Source of the DNA: Flammeovirgaceae bacterium UBA2371
GTDB taxonomy: Bacteria; Bacteroidota; Bacteroidia; Cytophagales; Cyclobacteriaceae
Direction of reading: 5' to 3'
Assembly (NCBI GenBank): GCA_002345965.1
Contig: DDTF01000041.1
Location: 1-42,484, forward strand
DNA length: 42,484 bases
The position numbers and the translations under genes were made by a program. Below the pieces are notes generated by a model, which made no database searches, was not told the origin of the DNA, and saw only the letters and a program-made list of their open reading frames with translations. Shown one piece after another: positions 1 to 7,430 of the stretch (position 1 is its first letter; each line of letters starts with the position of its first letter).

Positions 1-256
1 TTGCGGTGATCCAGGTAGATGGTCGCATCGACCAGAACACCGGATCTTCATTGTATTCTCTGTTGATGATCAGCCACATGTCCACACCCTGCTGTTCCAT
101 TAACTTTGGCAGCAGGTTGGTTAGGCGATCTTCAAGGATTTCATCCATAAGGGCAGCCCTTTCCTTCAGTGAAAGGAGCTGCGGCATTTCCTGCTGACCA
201 AAAACGGTCAGCGCAGAAAAGAAAAGCAGCAAATAGGTGGAGTAGCGTTTGATCAT
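1..256 (-). CDS. M24 family (Xaa-Pro aminopeptidase-like) secreted peptidase, 5' fragment cut by window edge
   Basis: The first 85 codons of a gene running off the left edge. The ATG at 256 opens MIKRYSTYLLLFFSALTVFG, a signal peptide almost identical to that of the intact M24 gene at 363-1745. The rest matches that protein's N-terminal domain without gaps and differs at roughly ten residues (for example Glu for Gln at 23, Gln for Glu at 55, Asn for Thr at 66). Only the N-terminal creatinase/prolidase-like domain is visible; the metal site lies outside, so activity cannot be judged. It lies downstream of its paralogue on the same strand with 106 bp between them, and its upstream region also matches that of the paralogue. 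A secreted metallopeptidase is inferred by similarity. Confidence 0.8.
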   Translation of the reverse strand, partial: MIKRYSTYLLLFFSALTVFGQQEMPQLLSLKERAALMDEILEDRLTNLLPKLMEQQGVDMWLIINREYNEDPVFWSMRPSTWITA

Positions 257-257
257 A

Positions 258-288
258 CATTTTAGGTTTTGTTAAATTTCCTAAAATG
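258..288 (-). promoter_or_regulatory. Inverted repeat just upstream of the M24 fragment start
   Basis: On the minus strand CATTTTAGG and CCTAAAATG form a perfect 9-bp inverted repeat with a 13-nt A/T-rich spacer, ending one base before the ATG at 256. It is identical in the second copy at 1747-1777. As RNA it would sequester the ribosome-loading region; as DNA it could be an operator. Function is inferred. Confidence 0.5.
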
Positions 289-362
289 CCCCAGGCTATA
301 CAATAAAAGTTATACCAGTGGACAGAGTCAACAACATTTGTTGTCCTGTATAACAATTCAGG

Positions 363-1745
363 TTACTTCTCCAACCAATATTTGCCCAAATGACTGTTTC
401 TCCTTGGAATTAAAATCCAATCCTTTGCACGACCATCTATGAACCTGACGCCATCTTTGGTATAGACCGCATCTTCCTCCATCGCAATTCTGATTTTTTG
501 ATTACCAAATTCAGCAATAGGAACTTGCGCATTCAACTCAATGGAATAAGCAGTATTTACATACAAAGACCATTCTGCGGCTCCTTTCATAAACTCTTGT
601 TTTTCTGATAATCCAATGGTTGGTCCTGCACCATGACCATGGTATCCGATAGGATGAGAGTATAGTGTACCATCAATATCTTCTTTTTTCATTTGTGCCA
701 ATGCTCCTAATGTCAGGTCATTGCCTGTTTTTCCTGTGGCAAACTGAGCAATCTGAATGTCTTGTAAACGATTGGTGACAGCAAGGGCCTTCTTCAGGTA
801 ATCGGGCACATCAGTTTCTCCAGGTTTCAACACATATGCATTCTCCTGCGTGTCTGTGTTTAATCTCAAATAGGTAATTCCGAAATCACACCATAGCATG
901 TCACCATGTTGAATGACCTCTTCATCGTTCCTATAGCTGTTGACAACATTTTTGTCCTTATCGTAACGCTGGATGGTTACAGATGGAAAGAACCATGTAT
1001 TCAATTTGAGCTCACTGATTCTTTCGAGCATCCACCAGCGTACATCTGTTACTGTAGTAGCACCCGGTGTAATCACTTCCTGTGAAAATGCTTCTGCAAT
1101 AATGGTGTGTGCGATGTTGCCTGCCGTTTCATACAATGCAATTTCACGTTCTGTTCTGGTTTCCAACCAGCGCACTGCCAATCCTCCGCCTTCAACAATC
1201 CGGCTTTGGTATTTTTTGGGCAAGCGTTGCATCAGGTTGCGATAATCGGTAGTTGCTAAACCATCTGCATGTTTGAAAGTCTCTGAAATATTCAGTGATA
1301 GTTTCTTAGGGTCTTTTTCTCCAATCAAGGTGATCAGGGCATTCCATTGATCATCTTCATACCATTTGGGTGGATTCTCTTTGGGTGTCCAGGCACTTTT
1401 ATAACCCGGCATACCGTGTTTTTGTATGTAATACCTTTCCACGGGTTTTCCGGGAGCGGGCTGATAAAAAGCAATGATGGTTCTGCGCCTGGCATTGATC
1501 CAGGTGGAAGGTCGCATCGACCAGAACACCGGATCTTCATTGTATTCTCTGGTGATGATCAGCCACATGTCCACACCTTGTTCTTCCATTAACTTTGGCA
1601 ACAGGTTGGTAAGACGATCTTCAAGGATTTCATCCATTACAATAGCCCTTTCCTTCAGCGGAAGAATATCGGGCATTTGTTGTTGGCCAAAAACGGTCAG
1701 TGCAGAAAAGAAAAGTAGCAGATAGGTAGCGTAGCGTTTGATCAT
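363..1745 (-). CDS. Secreted M24 family metallopeptidase (Xaa-Pro aminopeptidase-like)
   Basis: A 460-residue protein with a signal peptide (1-20, cleaved near VFG-QQQ), an N-terminal creatinase-like domain (about 30-200) and a C-terminal pita-bread M24 domain (about 205-440). The usual five dinuclear metal ligands are visible: Asp287 (WCDFG), Asp298 (NTDTQ), His371 (in the HGHGAG stretch), Glu403 (SIELN) and Glu423 or Glu424 (AMEED). The family hydrolyses Xaa-Pro bonds or related dipeptides; substrate specificity is not readable here. The product is expected in the periplasm or outside the cell. It follows the M19 gene on the same strand after 148 bp, but its own repeated upstream region (1746-1810) suggests its own promoter. 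The ATG at 1745 is favoured because it opens the signal peptide and is conserved in the duplicate. Confidence 0.88.
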   Translation of the reverse strand: MIKRYATYLLLFFSALTVFGQQQMPDILPLKERAIVMDEILEDRLTNLLPKLMEEQGVDMWLIITREYNEDPVFWSMRPSTWINARRRTIIAFYQPAPGKPVERYYIQKHGMPGYKSAWTPKENPPKWYEDDQWNALITLIGEKDPKKLSLNISETFKHADGLATTDYRNLMQRLPKKYQSRIVEGGGLAVRWLETRTEREIALYETAGNIAHTIIAEAFSQEVITPGATTVTDVRWWMLERISELKLNTWFFPSVTIQRYDKDKNVVNSYRNDEEVIQHGDMLWCDFGITYLRLNTDTQENAYVLKPGETDVPDYLKKALAVTNRLQDIQIAQFATGKTGNDLTLGALAQMKKEDIDGTLYSHPIGYHGHGAGPTIGLSEKQEFMKGAAEWSLYVNTAYSIELNAQVPIAEFGNQKIRIAMEEDAVYTKDGVRFIDGRAKDWILIPRRNSHLGKYWLEK

Positions 1746-1810
1746 ACATTTTAGGTTTTGTTAAATTTCCTAAAATGCATCAGGCGATACAATAAAAGTT
1801 ATACCAGTGG
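1490..1810. repeat. Direct repeat copy 2: 5' end and upstream region of the M24 gene
   Basis: Partner of the copy at 1-321 (offset 1489 bp, no gaps). It includes the first 85 codons of the intact M24 gene and about 65 bp upstream. Sequence outside the repeat, from 1811 onward, no longer matches. Confidence 0.9.
1747..1777 (-). promoter_or_regulatory. Inverted repeat just upstream of the intact M24 gene start
   Basis: Same perfect 9-bp inverted repeat as at 258-288, ending one base before the ATG at 1745. The bases beyond it differ slightly between copies while both arms and spacer are unchanged. A weak TAACTTTT -7-like element lies further upstream on the minus strand near 1791-1798. Confidence 0.5.
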
Positions 1811-1893
1811 GGCATGATCAGGGGTCGAGAAATCAAACTAGCAGCTATGCGCCTCAGCGGTAAACAAAAACCAAGCTTAGCAAAGCCAAAACC

Positions 1894-2961
1894 CTACCCT
1901 ACCACTTCCTCATACAACCGATACAGGTTCCCTCCCATGATCTTGTCAATTTGAGATGGGGTGTACTTTCTCTTCACCAGATTTTCGCGGATCACGTTCA
2001 TTCTGGATGGCCCATTGAGTTTTTCTAAAAACAGCGGCCAGTCGGCAGGTTTGAATTGCGCTCCCTCCTCTTTCAATAATATCTGAATTTCTTCTTCCGT
2101 ACTGGGAATCACGCGGTGATCGCGGTCGCTTCCGATGGCCACGTGATCAATACCGGCCGTTTTTACAGCGTGATCAATGTGATCGAAGTACACTTCGAGG
2201 TTATTGGTTTTTTCCTTGGTCATAAAAGTTCTGATCTGGCACATGCCAATCACACCTCCATGGTCGGCCAGCAACTTCAGGTTTTCATCTGTGGTATTTC
2301 TCGGATGTTGGTACAATGTCCTGCAGGTGGAGTGAGAAATGATGACAGGCTTTTTAGAGGCAGTGATCGTTTCTGCCATGGTTTTCATACCCGCATGCGA
2401 CAGGTCAATCAGCATGTTCTTTTCATTCAAGCGGGCCACCAGCTCCATACCAAAGTTGGAGAGTCCGGCATCGGTGCGCTCATAGCATCCATCTCCCACG
2501 TAGTTGCGCGAGTTGTAAGTCATCTGCACACTGCGCAATCCAAGATTATAAAGAATGTCTAATCTTCCGAGGTCTTTTTCAATAGGCTCCGAACTCTGAA
2601 TGAGATAGAACACCGCCAGTTTCTTTTCCTTGATGGCGCGGTCAATATCAGACAGGCGTGTGGCTTTTATAAAATGAGTGGGATGATCGTAAAAGTATTT
2701 ATCGTAAGCAGCCAGATCTTTCAGCAGGATGTCGTAGGCTTCGTGCCCATAATGTTTGGGATCGGAAAGTGTAATGGCAATGGCCCGCGTGCCACTGGCA
2801 AGGATCTCATCTATCAACTCCATGGTATACACATCGCGAATTTCTCCCATGGCATCAAAGACAAAACCGGAAGGGGCATCTTTGGCATATAATAAATTGG
2901 GAAGCATAGCCAGTCCGGCAGTGGCAGCAGTGGCTTGTTTAATAAAATCTCTTCTCTCCAC
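1894..2961 (-). CDS. Tat-exported M19 (renal/membrane dipeptidase) homologue with altered metal ligands
   Basis: A 355-residue protein starting at GTG (2961). MERRDFIK followed by a hydrophobic run to residue 25 is a twin-arginine signal. The TIM-barrel M19 fold is recognisable by IDLSHAGM (His189), IISHSTCR (His210), GVIGM (236-240) and IGSDRD (Asp279). The family hydrolyses dipeptides with two zinc ions. Two metal elements are changed here: the usual DGHND is FDAMGE (residues 35-40, so His to Met and Asp to Glu), and the bridging Glu of the usual EGG region aligns with Gln122 in LIQSSEPI. The protein may have different metal use or be a non-peptidase relative. It lies upstream of the M24 pair on the same strand, in a peptide-degradation context. 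No ATG gives a better start. Confidence 0.82.
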   Translation of the reverse strand: MERRDFIKQATAATAGLAMLPNLLYAKDAPSGFVFDAMGEIRDVYTMELIDEILASGTRAIAITLSDPKHYGHEAYDILLKDLAAYDKYFYDHPTHFIKATRLSDIDRAIKEKKLAVFYLIQSSEPIEKDLGRLDILYNLGLRSVQMTYNSRNYVGDGCYERTDAGLSNFGMELVARLNEKNMLIDLSHAGMKTMAETITASKKPVIISHSTCRTLYQHPRNTTDENLKLLADHGGVIGMCQIRTFMTKEKTNNLEVYFDHIDHAVKTAGIDHVAIGSDRDHRVIPSTEEEIQILLKEEGAQFKPADWPLFLEKLNGPSRMNVIRENLVKRKYTPSQIDKIMGGNLYRLYEEVVG

Positions 2962-3062
2962 GGATAAGTTGTTTAGTTAAGTTTTTGAAAATAGCTGCTA
3001 TTGAGATCAATTACAACATTCAAAACATTGATTTTATAATACCATTCTTGTACAATTGAATT

Positions 3063-3635
3063 ATGAACCTCGAAACTGCTCTATCCCGATATAAGGATGT
3101 GCACGAGCGTATACTCCCATCCATCATCTCTGGTTTCACGAAAAAAAATCTCAAAACAGGTTACCTAAACCTCAACCCTCCCCTGTGGATACTTTGGCAC
3201 ATGGCGCGAAGTGAAGATTTTGGTATTAACCGGCTTGCCTGCGATGGCACTCAGGAATTTATCAAAAACAAATGGGGCACCAGGCTCAATGTAAAAACCA
3301 ACAGAATAGGCACAGGCATGAGCAAGGAGGAAGTAAAAGAAGTTTGTGAGCAATTGAACGCAGTTGCTTTGGAAAATTATCGGACTGCTGTATTTAAAAA
3401 CAACATTGATACCCTGTCGCGTATTCAATCAGAAGACCTGACCACTGATTGGAATGATGACTATTTGAATAATGTATTGTTCACAGAAGGCACATTAGAT
3501 AAGGGCACCAACAATATTTTGCCTGTCTATCAAAAAAAAACCAGGGAGTGGTTTGTTGTCCACACCCTGGTTGCACATTCTTTTTACCATATTGGCCAAC
3601 TGTCAGTTATCAAACAGTTGACGGGAAAAAATTAG
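3063..3635 (+). CDS. DinB-like four-helix metal-binding protein
   Basis: A 190-residue cytoplasmic protein without signal or membrane segments. The pattern of the DinB/YfiT superfamily is visible: a first histidine in LWHMARSED (His46) and a C-terminal HxxxH pair, His172 and His176, in VAHSFYHIGQL. These three residues normally bind a divalent metal. Many family members are thiol-dependent transferases or stress proteins; the substrate here is unknown. It is transcribed divergently from the M19 gene and convergently with the propeller gene, overlapping the latter's stop by 4 bp (3632-3635). Start ATG 3063 fits the fold's N-terminal helix. Confidence 0.75.
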   Translation: MNLETALSRYKDVHERILPSIISGFTKKNLKTGYLNLNPPLWILWHMARSEDFGINRLACDGTQEFIKNKWGTRLNVKTNRIGTGMSKEEVKEVCEQLNAVALENYRTAVFKNNIDTLSRIQSEDLTTDWNDDYLNNVLFTEGTLDKGTNNILPVYQKKTREWFVVHTLVAHSFYHIGQLSVIKQLTGKN

Positions 3636-6600
3636 TTCTTCTTCTCTAAATCAAGCTTTTGATCAGGCAATTTGTTGTTGATCTGTGGCACCTGCTTCTC
3701 CAGAAGCGTAGTGTATTCCTCCTGTACCCTGTCCATTCTTCCCTTCAATACACCATATACCTCACCCTGCTGATTGGTTGGCTTAAAGTCAACCCCATTG
3801 GCAGAGATGTCGCTGGCCAGTGCGCTTAGTCTTCCGTACAGTTGCATCGGAGAGCGGAACGCATCTTCTCTTGCTCCTGTAAGATGGATATCATACAATT
3901 TGGCAGAGATGCCTTGTGCCTGTGCTTCCATGGCCATCAATTCCTTCTTCAATTTGGCATTCTTGGTAGCAGGAATTAATTCACCCAGCTCTTTGCGTAT
4001 CCACTCCATTCTGTCGATCATCTCTACTACGGTGTTCATGGCATCGCGCAACTGCAGGGAGAATATTACCTGCTCCTTAATCTCTTCCTCTGTTCCGGTA
4101 GTGTTTGGATCTTTCAGCACATCGAATGTTTCAGTAAACTCTTTATCACCAATCTTTATTTTGGCAGTGAATTTTCCAGGAGCAACACGCGGCCCAAGCT
4201 GACCTTTCCACAAATCCAGGTCCCAGGTAACCAGGGGTCTCCATCCTTCACCGTTCATTTCTACCCAAGGTCTTCCGGGAGGTTTTGTTCTCAACTTAGG
4301 CTGGAAGGTAGGCTCATATCTTAAGTCCCACCACACTCTGTTAATTCCTGCTTTGTTGGTTCCTTTTAATGTACGTACCAGCTCTTGCTGATCGTTGTAG
4401 ATTTCAATCTGTACACCTCCACTCACTGAATCCTTCAACATGTAGTTGACTGGAGTTCCGTAAGAAGGGTTTCTTCCTGCGTTGAGGCTTGGCGCATCCG
4501 TCTTAATGGCTTCTACTTCCTGAAAGCGGTAAGCTTTGCGGATGTTGAACACATAACTTGACTGCTGTGCTACAGCTGCATATTCTCTCAATAGCGAGAT
4601 ATCGTCCATGATATAAAATCCACGACCATAGGTACCTACTACCAGGTCGTCAAAGTTTTCCTGAATGACTAACCAGTACACCGGAGCTGGCGGAAGATTG
4701 TTGCTGAATGACATCCAGTTCTTTCCGTCATCGAATGACACATACAAATCGTTATCTGTACCTGCATACAATAATCCTTTCTGCTTGGGGTCTTCCCTTA
4801 CCACGTGTACAAAACTCAATATCGATTTTGGAATACCATTACTGATTTTTGTCCAGGTCTTTCCGTAGTCAGTCGTTTTGAAAATGTAAGGATCAAAGTC
4901 GCCCATCTGGTGCATGTCTACTGAGATGTAAGCCGTAGCAGCATCGTAGCGAGAAGGCTCGATGTTGGCAATCGTACCCCATTTCGGCATATCGATATTT
5001 GCAGAAACGTTCTCCCAGTTTTTACCACCATCTTTTGTGATGTGCACCTGTCCATCATTAGAACCTGTCCAGATCAAATCTTTTTGAACCTTGGATTCTT
5101 CGATCGCAAAAAGTGTAGCGCCATCAAAGGTCATCAGGTTGTCTGTAGCGATCCCGCCAGAGCTCTGCTGATGTGATTTGTCGTTGGTAGTCAAATCAGG
5201 GCTGATGGTTTGCCAGCTTTGGCCTTCATCATCAGATTTGTGTACGTGCTGACTTCCTACATACACCCTGTGTTGGGTATGCGGTGAGTGCGACAGTGGG
5301 AAATTCCAATGCCATCTGTATTTCAAATCTGCAGGAGACCAGCCGTAACCTGCCTCAGGCCATACACGTACTTCGCGGGAATGTCCTGTTCTTAGGTCGT
5401 GACGTTGCAAACCACCGTCATAGCAACCCGACCAAATAATATTGTTATCAAAAGGATCAGGACGTGCAAATCCACTTTCGCAACCTCCTACCCCTTTCCA
5501 CAATCCCAAAGGAATGTACCCTTGCATACTGTTGCTTGGTCCACGGTACGACCATCCATCCTGACGGTTGCCGTAAACAAAATAAGGAATCTGATTGTCC
5601 ACCTCTACGTGGTACATCTGTGCAATCGGAAGGACTACTCGTTGAAAAGTCTTTCCTCGATTAAGTGAGATACTGGCACAACCATCGTGGGCTACCATCA
5701 TGCGATCCGCATTCAAAGGATCAATCCATATATCGTGGTTATCACCACCACCACGTGGGGGTCTTTTCTCCAAAGTTTTACCTCCATCCAACGACTGGGC
5801 AAAACGCACACTCATGAAATAAACTTCGTCTGGATTGTCTGTAGAAACGCCCATGCGTGTATAATAAGGTGCACGCTCTGCCATATCATGGTTGTTGCTC
5901 ATGAACTGCCATGATTCACCGCCATCATCTGAGCGGTAAAGCAAAGGACTCTTTTCTTCGAACAAGGCATAAACCCTTTTAGGGTTACTATGAGATACAA
6001 CAACGTTGGTTTTTCCTACAGGTTGCTTTTTACCACCGGGCAGTCCTTTGGTATTCATTGGCACCCACGTATCGCCACCGTCAGTAGATCGGTAAATACC
6101 ACCTCCTTCGCCACCACTGTTGAGACCCCAGGTATTGATATGAACAGACCACATGGCTGCGAACAATATGTTTGGGTTTTTAGGATCGATCGCAAGGTCA
6201 GCTGCTCCTGTGTTTTCGTCTACAAACAACACTTTCTGCCAGGTGTTACCGCCATCTTTTGATCGGTAAACCCCTCTTTCTTGTTGAGGACCGTAGGTAT
6301 GACCCAAAGCTGCCGCATATATAATATTAGCGTTGCCGGGGTGCACGACCACTCTGCCAATTCTGCCTGTCTTTTCAAGGCCTTTATTCACCCATGTTTT
6401 ACCCGCATCTTTGGAAAAGTAAATACCGTTGCCAACAGAGTGTGCAGGACGAATCACAAATGTTTCACCGGTACCTACCCACACCTGAGAAGGATCTGTA
6501 GGCGCCAGCGCCACCGAACCTATGGATGATACATTCTGATCATCAAAGATGGGATTCCAGGTTACGCCACCATCATCGGTTTTAAACAAACCACCAGATG

Positions 6601-6796
6601 CTGCACCAATATAGTTGACCATAGGATTCCCCGGTTCACCGGCAATGGCAATGGCACGATTCCCCTCCGGCCCGATAAATCGGTACTTCAGTTCTTTGAA
6701 CGTCTCTGGCTTAAATTGCTGAGCCATGGAAGACGCTATCACGGCATACAGGAAAAGTGCCGTTAACACTCCTTTTCGTAGTATAAAGTTATTCAT
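3632..6796 (-). CDS. Secreted BNR/Asp-box (sortilin-like) beta-propeller protein
   Basis: A 1054-residue exported protein with a signal peptide (about 1-25, MAQQ at the cleavage region). At least eight Asp-box motifs of the form SxDxGxxW are visible from residue 72 (KTDDGGVTW), such as SKDAGKTW, RSKDGGNTW, RSTDGGDTW, RSDDGGESW, TKDGGKNW and KTTDYGKTW. They build one or two beta-propellers over roughly 35-740. The last 300 residues contain a beta-sandwich-like part and a Lys/Glu-rich helical part ending in LDLEKKN. Such proteins are often labelled glycosyl hydrolases, but sialidase catalytic residues are not evident, so a binding or scaffold role at the cell surface is as likely. No T9SS C-terminal domain is apparent. 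Divergent from 6927; no convincing promoter seen between them. Confidence 0.8.
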   Translation of the reverse strand: MNNFILRKGVLTALFLYAVIASSMAQQFKPETFKELKYRFIGPEGNRAIAIAGEPGNPMVNYIGAASGGLFKTDDGGVTWNPIFDDQNVSSIGSVALAPTDPSQVWVGTGETFVIRPAHSVGNGIYFSKDAGKTWVNKGLEKTGRIGRVVVHPGNANIIYAAALGHTYGPQQERGVYRSKDGGNTWQKVLFVDENTGAADLAIDPKNPNILFAAMWSVHINTWGLNSGGEGGGIYRSTDGGDTWVPMNTKGLPGGKKQPVGKTNVVVSHSNPKRVYALFEEKSPLLYRSDDGGESWQFMSNNHDMAERAPYYTRMGVSTDNPDEVYFMSVRFAQSLDGGKTLEKRPPRGGGDNHDIWIDPLNADRMMVAHDGCASISLNRGKTFQRVVLPIAQMYHVEVDNQIPYFVYGNRQDGWSYRGPSNSMQGYIPLGLWKGVGGCESGFARPDPFDNNIIWSGCYDGGLQRHDLRTGHSREVRVWPEAGYGWSPADLKYRWHWNFPLSHSPHTQHRVYVGSQHVHKSDDEGQSWQTISPDLTTNDKSHQQSSGGIATDNLMTFDGATLFAIEESKVQKDLIWTGSNDGQVHITKDGGKNWENVSANIDMPKWGTIANIEPSRYDAATAYISVDMHQMGDFDPYIFKTTDYGKTWTKISNGIPKSILSFVHVVREDPKQKGLLYAGTDNDLYVSFDDGKNWMSFSNNLPPAPVYWLVIQENFDDLVVGTYGRGFYIMDDISLLREYAAVAQQSSYVFNIRKAYRFQEVEAIKTDAPSLNAGRNPSYGTPVNYMLKDSVSGGVQIEIYNDQQELVRTLKGTNKAGINRVWWDLRYEPTFQPKLRTKPPGRPWVEMNGEGWRPLVTWDLDLWKGQLGPRVAPGKFTAKIKIGDKEFTETFDVLKDPNTTGTEEEIKEQVIFSLQLRDAMNTVVEMIDRMEWIRKELGELIPATKNAKLKKELMAMEAQAQGISAKLYDIHLTGAREDAFRSPMQLYGRLSALASDISANGVDFKPTNQQGEVYGVLKGRMDRVQEEYTTLLEKQVPQINNKLPDQKLDLEKKN

Positions 6797-6926
6797 TGCT
6801 TAAATTAGACTTTGTTTAAATTGAGCATCCAATGTAGGGAAATGGTGGTGCGCTTGACACCGCAATTGGGATGATCGGTGGATAAACTCAATCAATACAA
6901 CAATTGACATGGATTTTGAATAAACT

Positions 6927-7427
6927 ATGAACCACGCCAACTGGTCAGCATTCACAAAACGAATTCCTGTTAAATCAACTGTGGAGAAAATCTACAGGGC
7001 ATGGGGTACGCAGGAAGGGCTAGAAAAATGGTTTCTAAGATCGGCTGTTTTCATTACTACAGAAAAAAAACAACGAGAAAGAACATCATTTATTCAAAAG
7101 GGAGACACTTTCACCTGGCATTGGCATGGCTACTCCGATTCGGTGTTTGAAAAAAGAGAAGTGATCTCTGCAAACGGAAAAGATCAGATTCAATTTACAT
7201 TTTCAGGAGGGTGCCTGGTAACGGTCACAGCTCTTCCTGTAGGTGACATAACCATCTGCGAACTTAAACAGGAAAATATTCCATCAGATGACAACCCAAA
7301 CACCAATTTATATGTCGGATGTGGCGAAGGATGGACATTTTATTTAGCCAATCTAAAATCGTATTTAGAAGGAGGGCTTGACCTTCGTAATAAAGATGTT
7401 ACCATTACCAAAGTTATTAATTCATAA
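6927..7427 (+). CDS. SRPBCC/AHSA1-like START-fold protein
   Basis: A 166-residue soluble protein. The opening, ending in VEKIYRAWGTQEGLEKWF, is typical of the AHSA1 (activator of Hsp90 ATPase homologue 1-like) SRPBCC family: an N-terminal strand, then the helix with the conserved W-x(11)-W spacing. The C-terminal long helix (GWTFYLANLKSYLEGGLDLR) closes the hydrophobic cavity. Bacterial members bind small hydrophobic ligands or act in stress responses; no specific ligand can be read. Only 3 bp separate its stop from the M1 peptidase ATG at 7431, so the two are probably co-transcribed. Confidence 0.75.
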   Translation: MNHANWSAFTKRIPVKSTVEKIYRAWGTQEGLEKWFLRSAVFITTEKKQRERTSFIQKGDTFTWHWHGYSDSVFEKREVISANGKDQIQFTFSGGCLVTVTALPVGDITICELKQENIPSDDNPNTNLYVGCGEGWTFYLANLKSYLEGGLDLRNKDVTITKVINS

Positions 7428-7430
7428 AAC

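Larger units (their letters stand above)
1..321. repeat. Direct repeat copy 1: 5' end and upstream region of the M24 gene
   Basis: Positions 1-321 align to 1490-1810 with a constant offset of 1489 bp and no gap, at high identity (around 90% by eye). The match covers the coding start, signal peptide and about 65 bp of upstream DNA and stops abruptly after ataccagtgg. It is a recent tandem gene duplication that carried its control region. Confidence 0.9.

Noticed and set aside
141..356. 71-codon minus-strand ORF over the M24 fragment start
   Set aside because: It uses another frame across the M24 start and upstream palindrome and lacks any match to the duplicated gene's frame.
3632..6796. Sialidase/glycosyl hydrolase call for the Asp-box protein
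   Set aside because: Asp-boxes mark the propeller fold only; catalytic Arg triad and Tyr/Glu of sialidases could not be identified.
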